Part shown: one piece after another, positions 23,878-32,998 of the stretch | Layout of the letters: every line of letters begins with the position of its first letter | Position numbering within the stretch: position 1 is the first letter of the stretch | NCBI RefSeq assembly: GCF_016773205.1 | Contig: NZ_JAETWB010000004.1 | Span: forward strand, 62,001-126,000 | Direction: 5' to 3' | DNA: 64,000 bases | From: Belnapia arida | GTDB taxonomy: Bacteria; Pseudomonadota; Alphaproteobacteria; Acetobacterales; Acetobacteraceae | Made by a program: the position numbers and the translations under genes | Notes under the pieces: model-generated | Told to the model about the DNA's origin: nothing | Seen by the model: only the letters and a program-made list of their open reading frames with translations | The model's database searches: none

Positions 23878-25331
23878 GCCGCGGCGGGACGCAGATCGGC
23901 CTGCCAATCCGCCGAGCGGACCGGCGGCAGGCCATTGACGGTGAAGCCGGGCGGCGCCGCCAGCAGGTTCACCGCGACGATGCCGCGGAAGAACTCCACC
24001 AGCCGGCCGTAGAGATTGCCCGGCTGCACATAGGGAACGACATGCCAGTAGGGGGCGTAGCCGAGCGCGGTCACCTCCTCCAGCAAGGCCGGCACGCTTT
24101 CCTTCAGCTCAGCCTCGAGATAGAGCAGCGGGCGGTGGCGGGCGATGGTCTCGCGGGCGCCACGCAGCACATGCGCCTCCATCCCCTCGACATCCGCCTT
24201 GATGAGGCGGCAAGCCGGCAGGCCAAGGCCATCCACCGTCATCACCGGCACCAGCGTGCCGCGGGCGGCATCGGCCGCCCCGTCGCGGCGTGACGGGTCG
24301 AGGGCGACGCTGCCGAAGCTGTGGCGGGCATTCGGGTCCATGCGAGGCACCTCGATGGTGCCGGGCGCCTCGCCGAGCGCGGCATTCCAGCAGTCCAGCT
24401 GGTCGAGCTCGTTGAGCGCGGCATTGGCGACGAGGTTGCGATGGACATGCGGCTGCGGCTCGAAGGCATGCACCCGGCCGCGCGGGCCGACCTGCCGGGC
24501 CATGGCGATGGAGAGGCTGCCGATATTCGCCCCGGCATCCACCGCCACGTCGCCTGGCCGCAGCAGGCGGGCGAAGAGCGCCACCTCATGCTCGGCATAC
24601 TCGCCATAGGTATCGAGCAGCCGGCCGACATTGGTGTCCTGGCTGTTGAACAGCATCAGCCCCTGGCGGCAGGATTTCAGCCGCATGCGGCCGATGGGCG
24701 GGATCAGGCTGCGGTCGGCCGCGCCGTGCAGCATCGGCGCCGCCGCGGCCTCCGGCCGGCGGCGCAGCACCAGCTCGATCGCGCATTCGGCGACGGGACC
24801 CATGGTCTGGTCGCCCGCCATCTCCGGGCGGAAGAAGTCTCGCACCACCTGGATGCGCTCCAGCTCCACCAGCCCGCCGAACTCCCGCGCCAGGTCGACG
24901 ACATTGACCGATTTCGGCGCCCAACTCTCGGCCTTGAAGGCGGTGAAGCTCCATTTGTGGTCGCCATTGGCGCGGCTCGGCCACTGGCCACGCTCGTACA
25001 TGTCCTCGTCGGGGATGGTGATGACGAGGTGACCGCCCGGCTTCGTCACCCGGATCCAGTGCCCAAGGGCGATGCGCGGATCGAGCATGTGCTCCAGGCA
25101 ATGGCTGGCATGGACGAGGTCGAAGCTGGCATCGGCGAGGCCGGCCAGGTATTGCGCGTCGCCATCCGGCCTGTCCCATTCGCGGACGCTCCGCAGCAGC
25201 GGAAACGCACCGAGGTGGCGGGAGAGCCCGTCCGGCCCGGCGCCGACGTCCAGTGCGTCGCCCACCATGTATCGGGTGAGGAAGGCGGCATCGGCGATGC
25301 GGCGCTTGGCCGCCTTGGACTGCTCATGCAT
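23874..25331 (-). CDS. Two-domain methyltransferase (class I SAM plus FkbM)
   Basis: The 485-residue product joins two methyltransferase domains. The N-terminal one (about residues 20-190) has DALDVGAGPDGLSRHL and VHASHCLEHMLDP, as in class I SAM enzymes. The C-terminal one (about 255-450) is FkbM-like, with VAVDAGANIGSLSIAMA, HAFEPQPHVHRNL and LIKADVEGMEAHVL. FkbM domains often O-methylate sugars or polyketides. It starts five bases after the upstream TPR-glycosyltransferase gene and overlaps the downstream one by four, so all three are cotranslated. Methylation of glycans added by the flanking glycosyltransferases is the most economical reading. Confidence 0.87.
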   Translation of the reverse strand: MHEQSKAAKRRIADAAFLTRYMVGDALDVGAGPDGLSRHLGAFPLLRSVREWDRPDGDAQYLAGLADASFDLVHASHCLEHMLDPRIALGHWIRVTKPGGHLVITIPDEDMYERGQWPSRANGDHKWSFTAFKAESWAPKSVNVVDLAREFGGLVELERIQVVRDFFRPEMAGDQTMGPVAECAIELVLRRRPEAAAAPMLHGAADRSLIPPIGRMRLKSCRQGLMLFNSQDTNVGRLLDTYGEYAEHEVALFARLLRPGDVAVDAGANIGSLSIAMARQVGPRGRVHAFEPQPHVHRNLVANAALNELDQLDCWNAALGEAPGTIEVPRMDPNARHSFGSVALDPSRRDGAADAARGTLVPVMTVDGLGLPACRLIKADVEGMEAHVLRGARETIARHRPLLYLEAELKESVPALLEEVTALGYAPYWHVVPYVQPGNLYGRLVEFFRGIVAVNLLAAPPGFTVNGLPPVRSADWQADLRPAAA

Positions 25332-25336
25332 GGGGG

Positions 25337-26935
25337 CTACTCCGCGGCCAGGGCCGGCAGGGGGGCGAGTTGCGCGAGATCGGCGGCCAGGGCCGCGAGC
25401 GGGGCGGACCAGTCGCCAAGCCGTGCCTGCCGCAGCAAGCGGCCGGAGGCATACCAGGGCGTGTCCTCCCGCCCGGGCATCCAGCGCCAGTCCGGAGCGA
25501 AGGGCAGCAGCAGGCGGAAGGGCCGGCCGAGCGCGCCGGCAAGATGGACGACCGATGTATCGACCGAAACCAGCAGGTCGAGTCGCGCCAGCGCCGCTGC
25601 CGTCTCGCCGAAGTCGGTCAGCAGGGGCGAGAGGTCCTCGAGCTGCCCTTCGAGGCCGAGCCCCGCGATGTCCGCCGCCCGCGGCCCGGCCTGCAGCCCA
25701 TAGAAGCGCAGCCCCGGCATGGCCAGCAGCGGGGCGAGGGCAGCGAGGCCGATGGAGCGGTTGGCATCGTTCCTATGGGTCGGACGCCCGGCCCAGGCGA
25801 GGCCGACCCGCGGAGCGCCGCCATCCTCGGGCAGGCGCCCGGCCCAGCGCGCCGAGGCTGCGGCGGGTGGGGTGAGATAGGGGGTGGGCGGCACCGTCTC
25901 CGGCAGGGTACCGAAGGCGCGGGGCAGGCTGAGCAGCGGGCAATGCAGGTCGAAGCCCGGCAGGGGCTTGCCGGTGGCGACGGTCTCGGCCGGAAGGTCG
26001 GCGGCGAGCGGCAGCAGCGCCTCCGGCAATTCCAGCAGTACCCGGGCGCCACGGGCGGCGACGAGGGGCAGGTAGCGGAGCATCATGATGCTGTCGCCGA
26101 AGCCCTGTTCGGCATGCAGCAGCAGGGTGCGGCCCTCGATCGCCTCGCCAGCCCAGAGCGGCTGGCCGAAGCCACGCGGGCGGGCCGGGAAGCCCGGGAC
26201 GTGCCACCGCCACTCCGCCCCGTCCCAGCCCGAGGCCCAGTCGCCGGCGAGCAGGTCGGTGACGGCGAGGTTCCAGCGCGTCTCGGCCTGGCTTGGCGCG
26301 ATAGCGAGGGCGGCGCGGTAGGCGGCGCGCGCCTCGTCCAGGCGGTTCTGTCCGCGCAGCGCCCGGCCGAGATTGGAATGCGCCACGGCATGGCGCGGGT
26401 CGAGCGAGAGGGTGCGGCGCAGCGCCGTTTCCGCCTCCTCCGCCCGGTCGAGCAGGAGGAAGGCGGTGGCAAGGCTGTGCCAGGCCTCCGGCTCGCCTGG
26501 CGCGAGGCTGGTGGCGTGGCGCAGCGGGGCCAGTGCCTCCTCCGCTCGTCCGCGATGCTGGAGGGCAAGGCCGCGATTGGCCCAGCCAACCCACCAGCCT
26601 GGCGCGGCCTCGGTGGCGGCAGCGAATTCCGCCTCCGCCTCGACGGCCAGTCCACGGTCCAGCAGGAGGCCGCCGATGCCGGTGCGGGCGGGGGCGAGGT
26701 CGGGGGCGAGGAAGCGGGCGCGGCAGAGGGTGGCCATCGCTTCGCCGCGGCGGCTGAGGGCCTGGAGGGCGAGGCCGGCGCCCGCCCAGGCCCTGGCGTC
26801 CTCCGGCGCGAGGGCGATGGCATGCTCGAAGAGGGAAAGGGCTCGTCGATGGTCCCCCGCCGCCGCGCATTGGCTCGCGGCGGCGATCAACCCGGCGGTG
26901 TCCCGCGCGGGCACCGGCGGCAATGGCTTTTCCAT
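25337..26935 (-). CDS. TPR protein with C-terminal glycosyltransferase-like domain
   Basis: This 532-residue protein is the first gene of the cluster. It has about six tetratricopeptide repeats (residues 15-240, e.g. ALSLFEHAIALAPEDARAWA and AVAHSNLGRALRGQNRLDEA), then a GT-B-like domain with LLLHAEQGFGDSIMMLRYLP, VGLAWAGRPTHRNDANRSI and VDTSVVHLAGALGR. It is longer than its partner at 22450-23877 by about one to two repeats. No signal peptide is seen, so it should act in the cytoplasm before export of any protein substrate. The upstream 170 bases to the next gene have room for a promoter. Confidence 0.85.
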   Translation of the reverse strand: MEKPLPPVPARDTAGLIAAASQCAAAGDHRRALSLFEHAIALAPEDARAWAGAGLALQALSRRGEAMATLCRARFLAPDLAPARTGIGGLLLDRGLAVEAEAEFAAATEAAPGWWVGWANRGLALQHRGRAEEALAPLRHATSLAPGEPEAWHSLATAFLLLDRAEEAETALRRTLSLDPRHAVAHSNLGRALRGQNRLDEARAAYRAALAIAPSQAETRWNLAVTDLLAGDWASGWDGAEWRWHVPGFPARPRGFGQPLWAGEAIEGRTLLLHAEQGFGDSIMMLRYLPLVAARGARVLLELPEALLPLAADLPAETVATGKPLPGFDLHCPLLSLPRAFGTLPETVPPTPYLTPPAAASARWAGRLPEDGGAPRVGLAWAGRPTHRNDANRSIGLAALAPLLAMPGLRFYGLQAGPRAADIAGLGLEGQLEDLSPLLTDFGETAAALARLDLLVSVDTSVVHLAGALGRPFRLLLPFAPDWRWMPGREDTPWYASGRLLRQARLGDWSAPLAALAADLAQLAPLPALAAE

Positions 26936-27104
26936 ATCCGCTCCTGCGCCGGCGCGCCGGGGAGCGGTGTGCCCCAGGATCTCGCCGGACGATGTCCGGC
27001 CACGACCCTAGGGGGGCGAAGGCTGAGGAAGCGTTAAGCCGCTGGCTGCCCTGTTGCGTGGGCCGGCCCGCGGTCCGTCACCGTGCGCCGGTCACGCTTC
27101 CGCC

Positions 27105-27395
27105 TTAGCGGATGTAGAAGCCGAAGCCCGGCGGTGGCGGGGGCGGGGCGTAGTAGCGCGGCGGCGGTGCGTAGTAGGCGGGCGGCGGCGGCCGGTAATA
27201 GACCGGCGGCGGAGGCGGCGCGTAGTAGCGCGGCGGCGGGCCCCAGTAGCGCGGCGGTGGCGGCCGGTAGTGGCCATAGCCATGGCCATGCGGGCGGCCA
27301 TACCAATAGGGCTGCGCCTCACCCGTCGCGGGCGCCAGGGCCAGGCCGGCGACGAGGCCGGCCAGGGCGAGAATGGTCAGTCGAAGGGCGCGCAT
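27105..27395 (-). CDS. Small secreted Pro/Tyr-rich repeat protein
   Basis: The 96-residue product has a clear signal peptide (MRALRLTILALAGLVAGLALAPATGEAQ). The mature part is almost wholly Pro, Tyr, Gly, Arg and His: a GRPHGHGYGHYR stretch, then repeats of PPPRYYAPPPP type. No known domain is present. Such low-complexity proteins occur in alphaproteobacterial envelopes, often extracytoplasmic and of unknown role. A structural envelope role or metal and haem contact through His and Tyr are possibilities, not conclusions. Confidence 0.72.
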   Translation of the reverse strand: MRALRLTILALAGLVAGLALAPATGEAQPYWYGRPHGHGYGHYRPPPPRYWGPPPRYYAPPPPPVYYRPPPPAYYAPPPRYYAPPPPPPGFGFYIR

Positions 27396-27483
27396 GGCGA
27401 CCGATCCTCCTTGCTAGCAGGGAATGTAGCGCCCTGCTTGCGGCGGAAACGCGGCAATCCCGCGGCCCGCCCGGGGCGGCGGA

Positions 27484-28821
27484 TCACTCCGCCGCGAAGA
27501 CCCTGTCGAATATGGTGCGCACATGGGCGAAGTCACGCGCCGGGTCCATTGCCGCATCCAGCGCCGCCCCGTCCATCACCGCCGCGACGCCCGGCTCGGC
27601 CAGGAGGTTGTCGCGGAAGCGGCGGGACTCCGGCCGCCCGAGCGCCCGCCACGTGGCCATGGCGGCGGCCTGGACGGCGGCATAGGCGGCTTCGCGGCTC
27701 ATTCCCGCCTGGGTCAGCGCCAGCAGCACCTTCTGCGAATGGACCACGCCGCCGAGCCCCTCCAGGTTCTCAGCCATCCGCTCGGGATAGACCGTCAGCT
27801 TCTCCATCATGCCCGTGAGGCGGGCGAGGGCGAAGTCGAGGCCGATGGTGGCATCCGGTGCGATCACCCGCTCGACGCTGGAATGGCTGATGTCCCGCTC
27901 ATGCCAGAGCGCGACATTCTCCATGGCCGGGACGACATGGCTGCGGACCAGCCGGGCGAGGCCGGTCAGGTTCTCCGACAGCACCGGGTTCCGCTTGTGC
28001 GGCATGGCGGAGGAGCCCTTCTGCCCGGCATGGAAGAACTCCTCGGCCTCGCGCACCTCGCTGCGCTGGAGGTGGCGCACCTCGGTCGCCAGCCGCTCAA
28101 TTGATGAGGCGACGACGCCGAGCGCGGCGAAGAAGGCGGCATGGCGGTCGCGCGGGATGACCTGGGTGGAGACCGGCTCGACGGCCAGCCCCAGCTTCTC
28201 GGCGACATAGGCCTCCACGCGCGGGTCGACACTCGCAAAGGTGCCGACCGGGCCGCTGATGGCGCAGGTGGCGATCTCCGCCCTCGCCGCGATCAGCCGG
28301 TCACGGTTGCGGCGGAACTCGGCGTAATACCCGGCGAGCTTCAGGCCGAAGGTGGTCGGCTCGGCATGGATGCCGTGGCTGCGGCCGATGGTGGGTGTGA
28401 ACTGGTGCTCGAAGGCGCGGGCTTGCAGCGCCGCCAGCAGCGCGTCGAGATCGGCGACCAGCAGGTCCGCCGCCCGGGTCATCTGCACCGCGAGGCAGGT
28501 GTCGAGCACGTCGGAGCTGGTCATGCCCTGGTGCATGAAACGGGCCTCGGGCCCGATCCCCTCGCCCATCCAGGTGAGGAAGGCGATGACGTCATGGCGG
28601 GTGACGCGCTCGATGGCGTCGATCGCCTCGACCTCGGCGGGGCCGATGGAGGCGGCGCGGGGAGCGCCCTTCTCGCGGATCACGCGGGCCGCGTCCTCGG
28701 GGATGGTGCCGAGCCGGGCCATGGCCTCGGCGGCCAGGGCCTCGATCTCGAACCAGATGCGGAAGCGCTCTTCCGGCGACCAGATCGCGGCCATCTGCGG
28801 GCGGGTATAGCGGGGGACCAT
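27484..28821 (-). CDS. purB: Adenylosuccinate lyase
   Basis: PurB releases fumarate from adenylosuccinate and from SAICAR in purine synthesis. The 445-residue product shows the fumarase/aspartase superfamily signature [16 protein letters not shown] with the catalytic-loop serine, the H-containing [11 protein letters not shown] segment and [10 protein letters not shown]. The start MVPRYTRP is chosen because it is the family's standard N-terminus; the frame stays open for another 118 codons without similarity. It diverges from the TerC gene across about 140 bases. Confidence 0.96.
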   Translation of the reverse strand: MVPRYTRPQMAAIWSPEERFRIWFEIEALAAEAMARLGTIPEDAARVIREKGAPRAASIGPAEVEAIDAIERVTRHDVIAFLTWMGEGIGPEARFMHQGMTSSDVLDTCLAVQMTRAADLLVADLDALLAALQARAFEHQFTPTIGRSHGIHAEPTTFGLKLAGYYAEFRRNRDRLIAARAEIATCAISGPVGTFASVDPRVEAYVAEKLGLAVEPVSTQVIPRDRHAAFFAALGVVASSIERLATEVRHLQRSEVREAEEFFHAGQKGSSAMPHKRNPVLSENLTGLARLVRSHVVPAMENVALWHERDISHSSVERVIAPDATIGLDFALARLTGMMEKLTVYPERMAENLEGLGGVVHSQKVLLALTQAGMSREAAYAAVQAAAMATWRALGRPESRRFRDNLLAEPGVAAVMDGAALDAAMDPARDFAHVRTIFDRVFAAE

Positions 28822-28903
28822 CCGGGCCTCGGGCGTCAGGGGCGGGAAGGGCGCGGTTTGGACCCCGCAGGCGCGGATGGCAAGGCCGCCACCCTGCTGC
28901 CGA

Positions 28904-28932
28904 TTGGGCTTGCAGAAAGATTGACGTATATT
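28904..28932 (+). promoter_or_regulatory. Predicted sigma70 promoter of the first terC-family gene
   Basis: TTGGGC at 28904-28909 and TATATT at 28927-28932 lie 17 bases apart in an AT-rich pocket, about 30 bases before the terC-family ATG. Confidence 0.5.
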
Positions 28933-28960
28933 TATCTGCGCCCGGCTCCTCAAGGATTGC

Positions 28961-29734
28961 ATGCTCATGCCCGAATGGCTCGTCCCACTCGCCCAGGTGT
29001 TGTTCATCGACCTCGTCCTGGCGGGAGACAATGCCATCGTCGTCGGCATGGCCGCGGCCGGGCTGCCGGCGGAGCAGCGGCAGAAGGCGATCCTTTGGGG
29101 CATCGCGGCGGCGACGGTGATGCGCATCGGCTTCGCTGCCATCACCGCACAACTTCTTGCCATAGTCGGCATCACCCTGGCGGGCGGCGTGCTGCTGCTC
29201 TGGGTCTGCTGGAAGATGTTCCGCGAACTCCGCTCGCATCACGAGGCCCCGTCCGAGGCGACGCTCGCCGAGGCCGAGGCCACGGCGCCGCCGAACAAGA
29301 CGCTCGGCCAGGCCATCATCCAGATCCTGGTCGCCGACGTGTCGATGAGCCTCGACAACGTCCTCGCCGTGGCCGGGGCGGCGAAGGAGCACACCTGGGT
29401 GCTGGTCGGCGGCCTCGCCATCTCGGTGGTGCTGATGGGGGTGGCGGCGACGCTCATCGCCAACCTGTTGAACAAGCACCGCTGGATTGCCTGGGTGGGG
29501 CTCGCCGTCATCCTCTACGTGGCGGTGGACATGATCTGGCAAGGGACGCATCAGGTCGCCGACCAGGTGCCCGGCGCCTATGCCTACCTGCTGCTGCCGC
29601 TCGGCTACCTGGCGGTGCCGCATGTCTTCCCGGCCTGGATCTGGGCGGCGGCGACGGCGCTGCAGGTGGTGGTGGTCGCTGCCCTGGCGACGGGGACGGT
29701 GACGTTGCTGCGCCGGGCCGCCGACCGGGATTGA
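28961..29734 (+). CDS. TerC family integral membrane protein (YjbE/YkoY type)
   Basis: The 257-residue product has seven or eight hydrophobic segments and the TerC signatures LVLAGDNAIVVGMA (first acidic motif in the membrane) and VADVSMSLDNVLAV (second). Several TerC proteins export manganese and protect metalloenzyme loading; others were linked to tellurite resistance. Compared with its neighbour at 29878, the cytoplasmic loop around residue 90-105 is acidic and the C-terminus is longer by two helices. The two genes are a tandem duplication. An AAGGA site precedes the ATG. Confidence 0.9.
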   Translation: MLMPEWLVPLAQVLFIDLVLAGDNAIVVGMAAAGLPAEQRQKAILWGIAAATVMRIGFAAITAQLLAIVGITLAGGVLLLWVCWKMFRELRSHHEAPSEATLAEAEATAPPNKTLGQAIIQILVADVSMSLDNVLAVAGAAKEHTWVLVGGLAISVVLMGVAATLIANLLNKHRWIAWVGLAVILYVAVDMIWQGTHQVADQVPGAYAYLLLPLGYLAVPHVFPAWIWAAATALQVVVVAALATGTVTLLRRAADRD

Positions 29735-29763
29735 TGAAAAATTGGCAATGTAAAGAGGCACTT

Positions 29764-29788
29764 GGCGCCCGTTCCTGAGACGGGCGCC
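29764..29788 (+). terminator. GC-rich hairpin between the two terC-family genes
   Basis: A 9-bp perfect stem, GGCGCCCGT with ACGGGCGCC, closes a seven-base loop 30 bases after the first terC stop. There is no T tract, so termination would be weak; it may instead be part of the leader of the second gene. Confidence 0.5.
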
Positions 29789-29877
29789 GACTTCACAGGC
29801 CGAAATCGCTCCCCTAGGGTGCGCCGCGCCGGAATCCCGGCCGTTGTCGCCACTGTCACCCGGCCGGAGCCTGCCGC

Positions 29878-30546
29878 ATGGATCTGTCGTCTTTTTCCGA
29901 GAGCTGGAATTGGCTGCTGCTGGGGCAGATCCTCGGCGTCAACATCATCCTCTCGGGCGACAATGCGGTGCTCATCGCCCTCGCCGCCGCCGGGCTGCCG
30001 GCCGAGCAGCGCGCCAAGGCGATCATGTTCGGCATGGTGCTGGCGGTGGTGCTGCGCATCTTCCTCAGCCTCGCCGCCGTCTGGCTGCTGGCGGTCCCGG
30101 GCCTGCTGCTGGTGGGCGGGCTGGTGTTGCTGTGGATCGCCTACAGCTTCTTCAAGGAGCTGCGGAACGAGGACAGGGCCGATGCCGAGGGAGCGCACGC
30201 CCCGCATGAGACCAAGACGATGGGGACCGCGCTGCGCCAGATCGTCATTGCCGATGTCTCGATGAGCCTCGACAACGTCCTCGCCGTGGCCGGCGCCGCG
30301 GTCGGCAACATGCCGATGCTCATCGTCGGCCTCGTCATCTCCATCCTGCTGATGGGTGTCGCGGCGACGCTGATCTCGAAGCTGCTCGAGCGCTACCGCT
30401 GGATCGCCTATCTCGGCGTGGCGCTGATCGTCTGGATCGGAGTCAAGATGGTCCTTGAGGACGCACACCGCCTCGTGGGGATGTACGGTACCGGCCATGC
30501 CGCGCTGGAGCGCAGCCCGGCCCTGGTCGTCGGCCGCGAGGGCTGA
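29878..30546 (+). CDS. TerC family integral membrane protein (YjbE type)
   Basis: The 222-residue protein is shorter than its neighbour but keeps both metal-site motifs, IILSGDNAVLIALA and IADVSMSLDNVLAVAG, within a six- or seven-helix layout. The His-rich loop AHAPHETK lies between the halves. A role in manganese export is inferred from characterised family members. A lipoprotein gene follows after four bases. Confidence 0.9.
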   Translation: MDLSSFSESWNWLLLGQILGVNIILSGDNAVLIALAAAGLPAEQRAKAIMFGMVLAVVLRIFLSLAAVWLLAVPGLLLVGGLVLLWIAYSFFKELRNEDRADAEGAHAPHETKTMGTALRQIVIADVSMSLDNVLAVAGAAVGNMPMLIVGLVISILLMGVAATLISKLLERYRWIAYLGVALIVWIGVKMVLEDAHRLVGMYGTGHAALERSPALVVGREG

Positions 30547-30550
30547 GCGG

Positions 30551-31123
30551 GTGAGGTCGGGCCAAGAGGCCGTCGCGGCGGCGCTGCTGCTTGCCGGCTG
30601 CGCGGTGCCGGCGGCGACGACGCCGGCACCGCGCCCCGCCGGCCCCACCGACCTCGCCGCCCGCCTGCCGGAGCAGGCGGCCGGCTTCCTTCGCGGCGCC
30701 ACCACGCCCTTGTCGCGCGGCGAGGCAGGGCGCGAAATCGGCTACCGCACCGCGGGCATGGTCGCGGCCGGCGCCACCGTGCAGCTCTACCGCCTGCCGG
30801 GCGTGACGCTGCCCGAGGGCGCCGGCAGCGCCGATGCCGAAGCGGCCTTCAACGACCTCCTGCAGGAAGCGCTCCGCCCCGTCCCGCCGCGGCGGATGCG
30901 GGAGGAGGCGCGCTTTACCCTGCCCACCGGCGGCCCCGCGCTGCTGCGCTGCGCCGAGACCTCCGGCTCCTACGGGCGGGAGCGGGTGCAGGGGCTGGTT
31001 TGCGCCGGCGGGGTCGGCGGCGGCGTGCTGCGGCTGCGCGTGGCGGTGCCCCGGCAGGACGCGCCGCCGGCGGACGCCCGCGCCTTCGCCTCGGCCATCC
31101 TCGCCGCGCTGCGCACCCCCTGA
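30551..31123 (+). CDS. Probable lipoprotein of unknown function
   Basis: The 190-residue product is best started at the GTG at 30551, four bases after the terC-family stop, because it gives a short signal peptide ending in a lipobox (LLLAGC, Cys17). The Pro/Thr-rich linker PAATTPAPRPAG follows, then a globular domain without any family I recognise. It contains two cysteines near RCAETSGS and VCAGGVGG that could pair. Operon position after two TerC proteins is the only context. The longer open frame upstream overlaps terC and is unlikely. Confidence 0.6.
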   Translation: MRSGQEAVAAALLLAGCAVPAATTPAPRPAGPTDLAARLPEQAAGFLRGATTPLSRGEAGREIGYRTAGMVAAGATVQLYRLPGVTLPEGAGSADAEAAFNDLLQEALRPVPPRRMREEARFTLPTGGPALLRCAETSGSYGRERVQGLVCAGGVGGGVLRLRVAVPRQDAPPADARAFASAILAALRTP

Positions 31124-31154
31124 CACCGGCCCCTCGCGGCCCCACTTGCCGGGC

Positions 31155-32048
31155 ATGAGCAGCCCCGACCCGATGCGTGTCTTCGACCGCCACCTGGTGC
31201 GCCTCCGCCGCGACCGCGCCGCCGGCACCGTCGCGCAGGTGGCGCCGGTGCTGGAAGAGGCGGCCGAACGGCTGCTCGACCGGCTGGACGACATCACCCG
31301 CCGCTTCACCCGGGCGCTCGACCTCGGCGGGCGCGGGGTGGTGCCGCCGCGGCTCCGGGCGCGGGGCATCCCCTTCGTGGTCTCGATGGACCTCTCGGCG
31401 CGCATGGCGGCCGGGGCCGGGGGCCTGCCGGTAGCGGGCGACGAGGAGGCGCTGCCCTTCGCCCCGGAAAGCTTCGACCTAGTCGTCGCCAACCTTGCCC
31501 TGCATTGGGTGAACGACCTGCCGGGGGCGCTGGTGCAGATTCGCCGGGTGCTGCGGCCGGACGGGCTGTTCCTTGCCTCGCTGCCCGGCTTCGGCACTTT
31601 GCAGGAATTGCGCGAGGCGCTGGCCGGGGCTGAGAGCGCACTGCGCGGCGGCCTGTCGCCCCGCGTCTCGCCCTTCCCGGAGTTGCGCGACCTGGCGGGG
31701 CTGTTGCAGCGGGCCGGCTTCGCCCTGCCGGTCGCCGATGGGGAAACCCTGCCGCTGCGGTACCGCACACCGCTCGGCCTGCTGCGGGACCTGAGGGCAG
31801 CGGGCGAGGCCAATGCCGTGCTGGCCCGCGACGGGCGCATTCCGCCCCGCGCCCTGCTGCCGATGGCGCTGGCCGGACTGCCGCAGGAGCCGGAGGGCAT
31901 CCCCGCCTCTTTCCGCCTGCTGATGATGACCGGCTGGGCGCCGCATGAGAGCCAGAGCCGGCCCGCCCGCCCCGGCAGCGCCAATGCCCGGCTGGCCGAT
32001 GCCCTCGGCGTCGAGGAGCGCAGCGCGGGCGAACGCGCCGGGGGCTGA
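31155..32048 (+). CDS. BioC/NDUFAF5-like methyltransferase-fold protein
   Basis: The 297-residue product begins MRVFDRHLVRLRRDRAA, the signature of the family that includes the complex I assembly factor NDUFAF5 (an arginine hydroxylase of subunit NDUFS7) and BioC-like enzymes. The Rossmann part has ALDLGGRG, DEEALPFAPESFDLVVANLALHWVNDLPGAL and LRPDGLFLASLPG. The glycine-rich SAM motif is atypical (LDLGGRGVV), as in NDUFAF5. An alphaproteobacterial counterpart of this mitochondrial factor is plausible but untested. It starts 31 bases after the lipoprotein gene. Confidence 0.8.
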   Translation: MSSPDPMRVFDRHLVRLRRDRAAGTVAQVAPVLEEAAERLLDRLDDITRRFTRALDLGGRGVVPPRLRARGIPFVVSMDLSARMAAGAGGLPVAGDEEALPFAPESFDLVVANLALHWVNDLPGALVQIRRVLRPDGLFLASLPGFGTLQELREALAGAESALRGGLSPRVSPFPELRDLAGLLQRAGFALPVADGETLPLRYRTPLGLLRDLRAAGEANAVLARDGRIPPRALLPMALAGLPQEPEGIPASFRLLMMTGWAPHESQSRPARPGSANARLADALGVEERSAGERAGG

Positions 32049-32151
32049 CCTCGCGCGTCCGCGACATGTCGCGGGCCTCGCAAGTATTGCACCGAGGGCG
32101 CCCCGCGATCATCTTGGGCGCAACCGCCGAATGCAGAGACAGTCGAAGACC

Positions 32152-32958
32152 ATGGACCAGCAGGGCGGCGACGCACGCCGCATCACCCTTCATTCCGTCG
32201 ATGACTTCGCGGGCATGCGGCGGGCCGGCCAGCTGGCCGCCGAGACGCTCGACCTCATCACCCCGCACGTCCGTCCCGGCGTCTCCACCGCCGAACTGGA
32301 CCGCATCTGCCACGAGCACATCCTGTCGAAGGGCGCGGTGCCGGCGCCGCTTGGCTATCGCGGCTATCCCAAGTCGATCTGCACCTCGATCAACCATGTC
32401 GTCTGCCACGGCATCCCCGGCGAGCGGGTGCTGATGGATGGCGATGTGGTGAACATCGACGTCACCGTCATCCTCGACGGCTGGCATGGCGATACCAGCC
32501 GGATGTATGTCGCCGGCACCGCCTCGACCAAGGCGCGGCTGCTGCTCGACGTCACCTATGAGTCGCTGATGCGGGGCATCGAGGTCGTGAAGCCGGGGGC
32601 GACGCTCGGCGATATCGGCCATGCCATCCAGAGCTTCGTGGAGCGCCACCGCTTCGCCGTGGTGCGGGATTTCTGCGGCCATGGCATCGGCCGGCGTTTC
32701 CACGAGCCGCCGAACGTGCTGCATTTCGGCCGCCCCGGCGAGGGGCCGACGCTCCGCCCCGGCATGTTCTTCACCATCGAGCCGATGGTGAATGCCGGCC
32801 GGCCGGAGGTGAAGATCCTCGACGATGGCTGGACGGCGGTGACGCGGGACCGCAGCCTCTCCGCTCAGTTCGAGCACATGGTCGGCGTCACCGAGACGGG
32901 GGCGGAGGTCTTCACCTACTCCCCCGCCGGGCTGCACAAGCCGCCCTACGAGGTCTAG
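32152..32958 (+). CDS. map: Methionine aminopeptidase, type I
   Basis: Map removes the initiator methionine from nascent proteins. The 268-residue product has the metal ligands in order: NIDVTVILDGWHGDTSRMY (two Asp), the His of GHGIGRRFH, the Glu of TIEPMVN and the Glu of FEHMVGV. The start MDQQGG gives the usual family length; an ATG 21 bases upstream is possible. The sequence is of the short (type Ia) class without an SH3-like N-terminal extension. It is transcribed with radC in the same direction, about 40 bases apart. Confidence 0.97.
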   Translation: MDQQGGDARRITLHSVDDFAGMRRAGQLAAETLDLITPHVRPGVSTAELDRICHEHILSKGAVPAPLGYRGYPKSICTSINHVVCHGIPGERVLMDGDVVNIDVTVILDGWHGDTSRMYVAGTASTKARLLLDVTYESLMRGIEVVKPGATLGDIGHAIQSFVERHRFAVVRDFCGHGIGRRFHEPPNVLHFGRPGEGPTLRPGMFFTIEPMVNAGRPEVKILDDGWTAVTRDRSLSAQFEHMVGVTETGAEVFTYSPAGLHKPPYEV

Positions 32959-32998
32959 CGGCTTTTCGTTCCATATGAGTATCGTGTAGTCTGGCCCC

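Noticed and set aside
29812-29877. CTAGGGT before the second terC-family gene, resembling the start of the guanidine-I (ykkC) riboswitch
   Set aside because: The rest of the conserved core (GGTCCGAG and the second hairpin) is missing, and I also could not find the yybP-ykoY manganese element.
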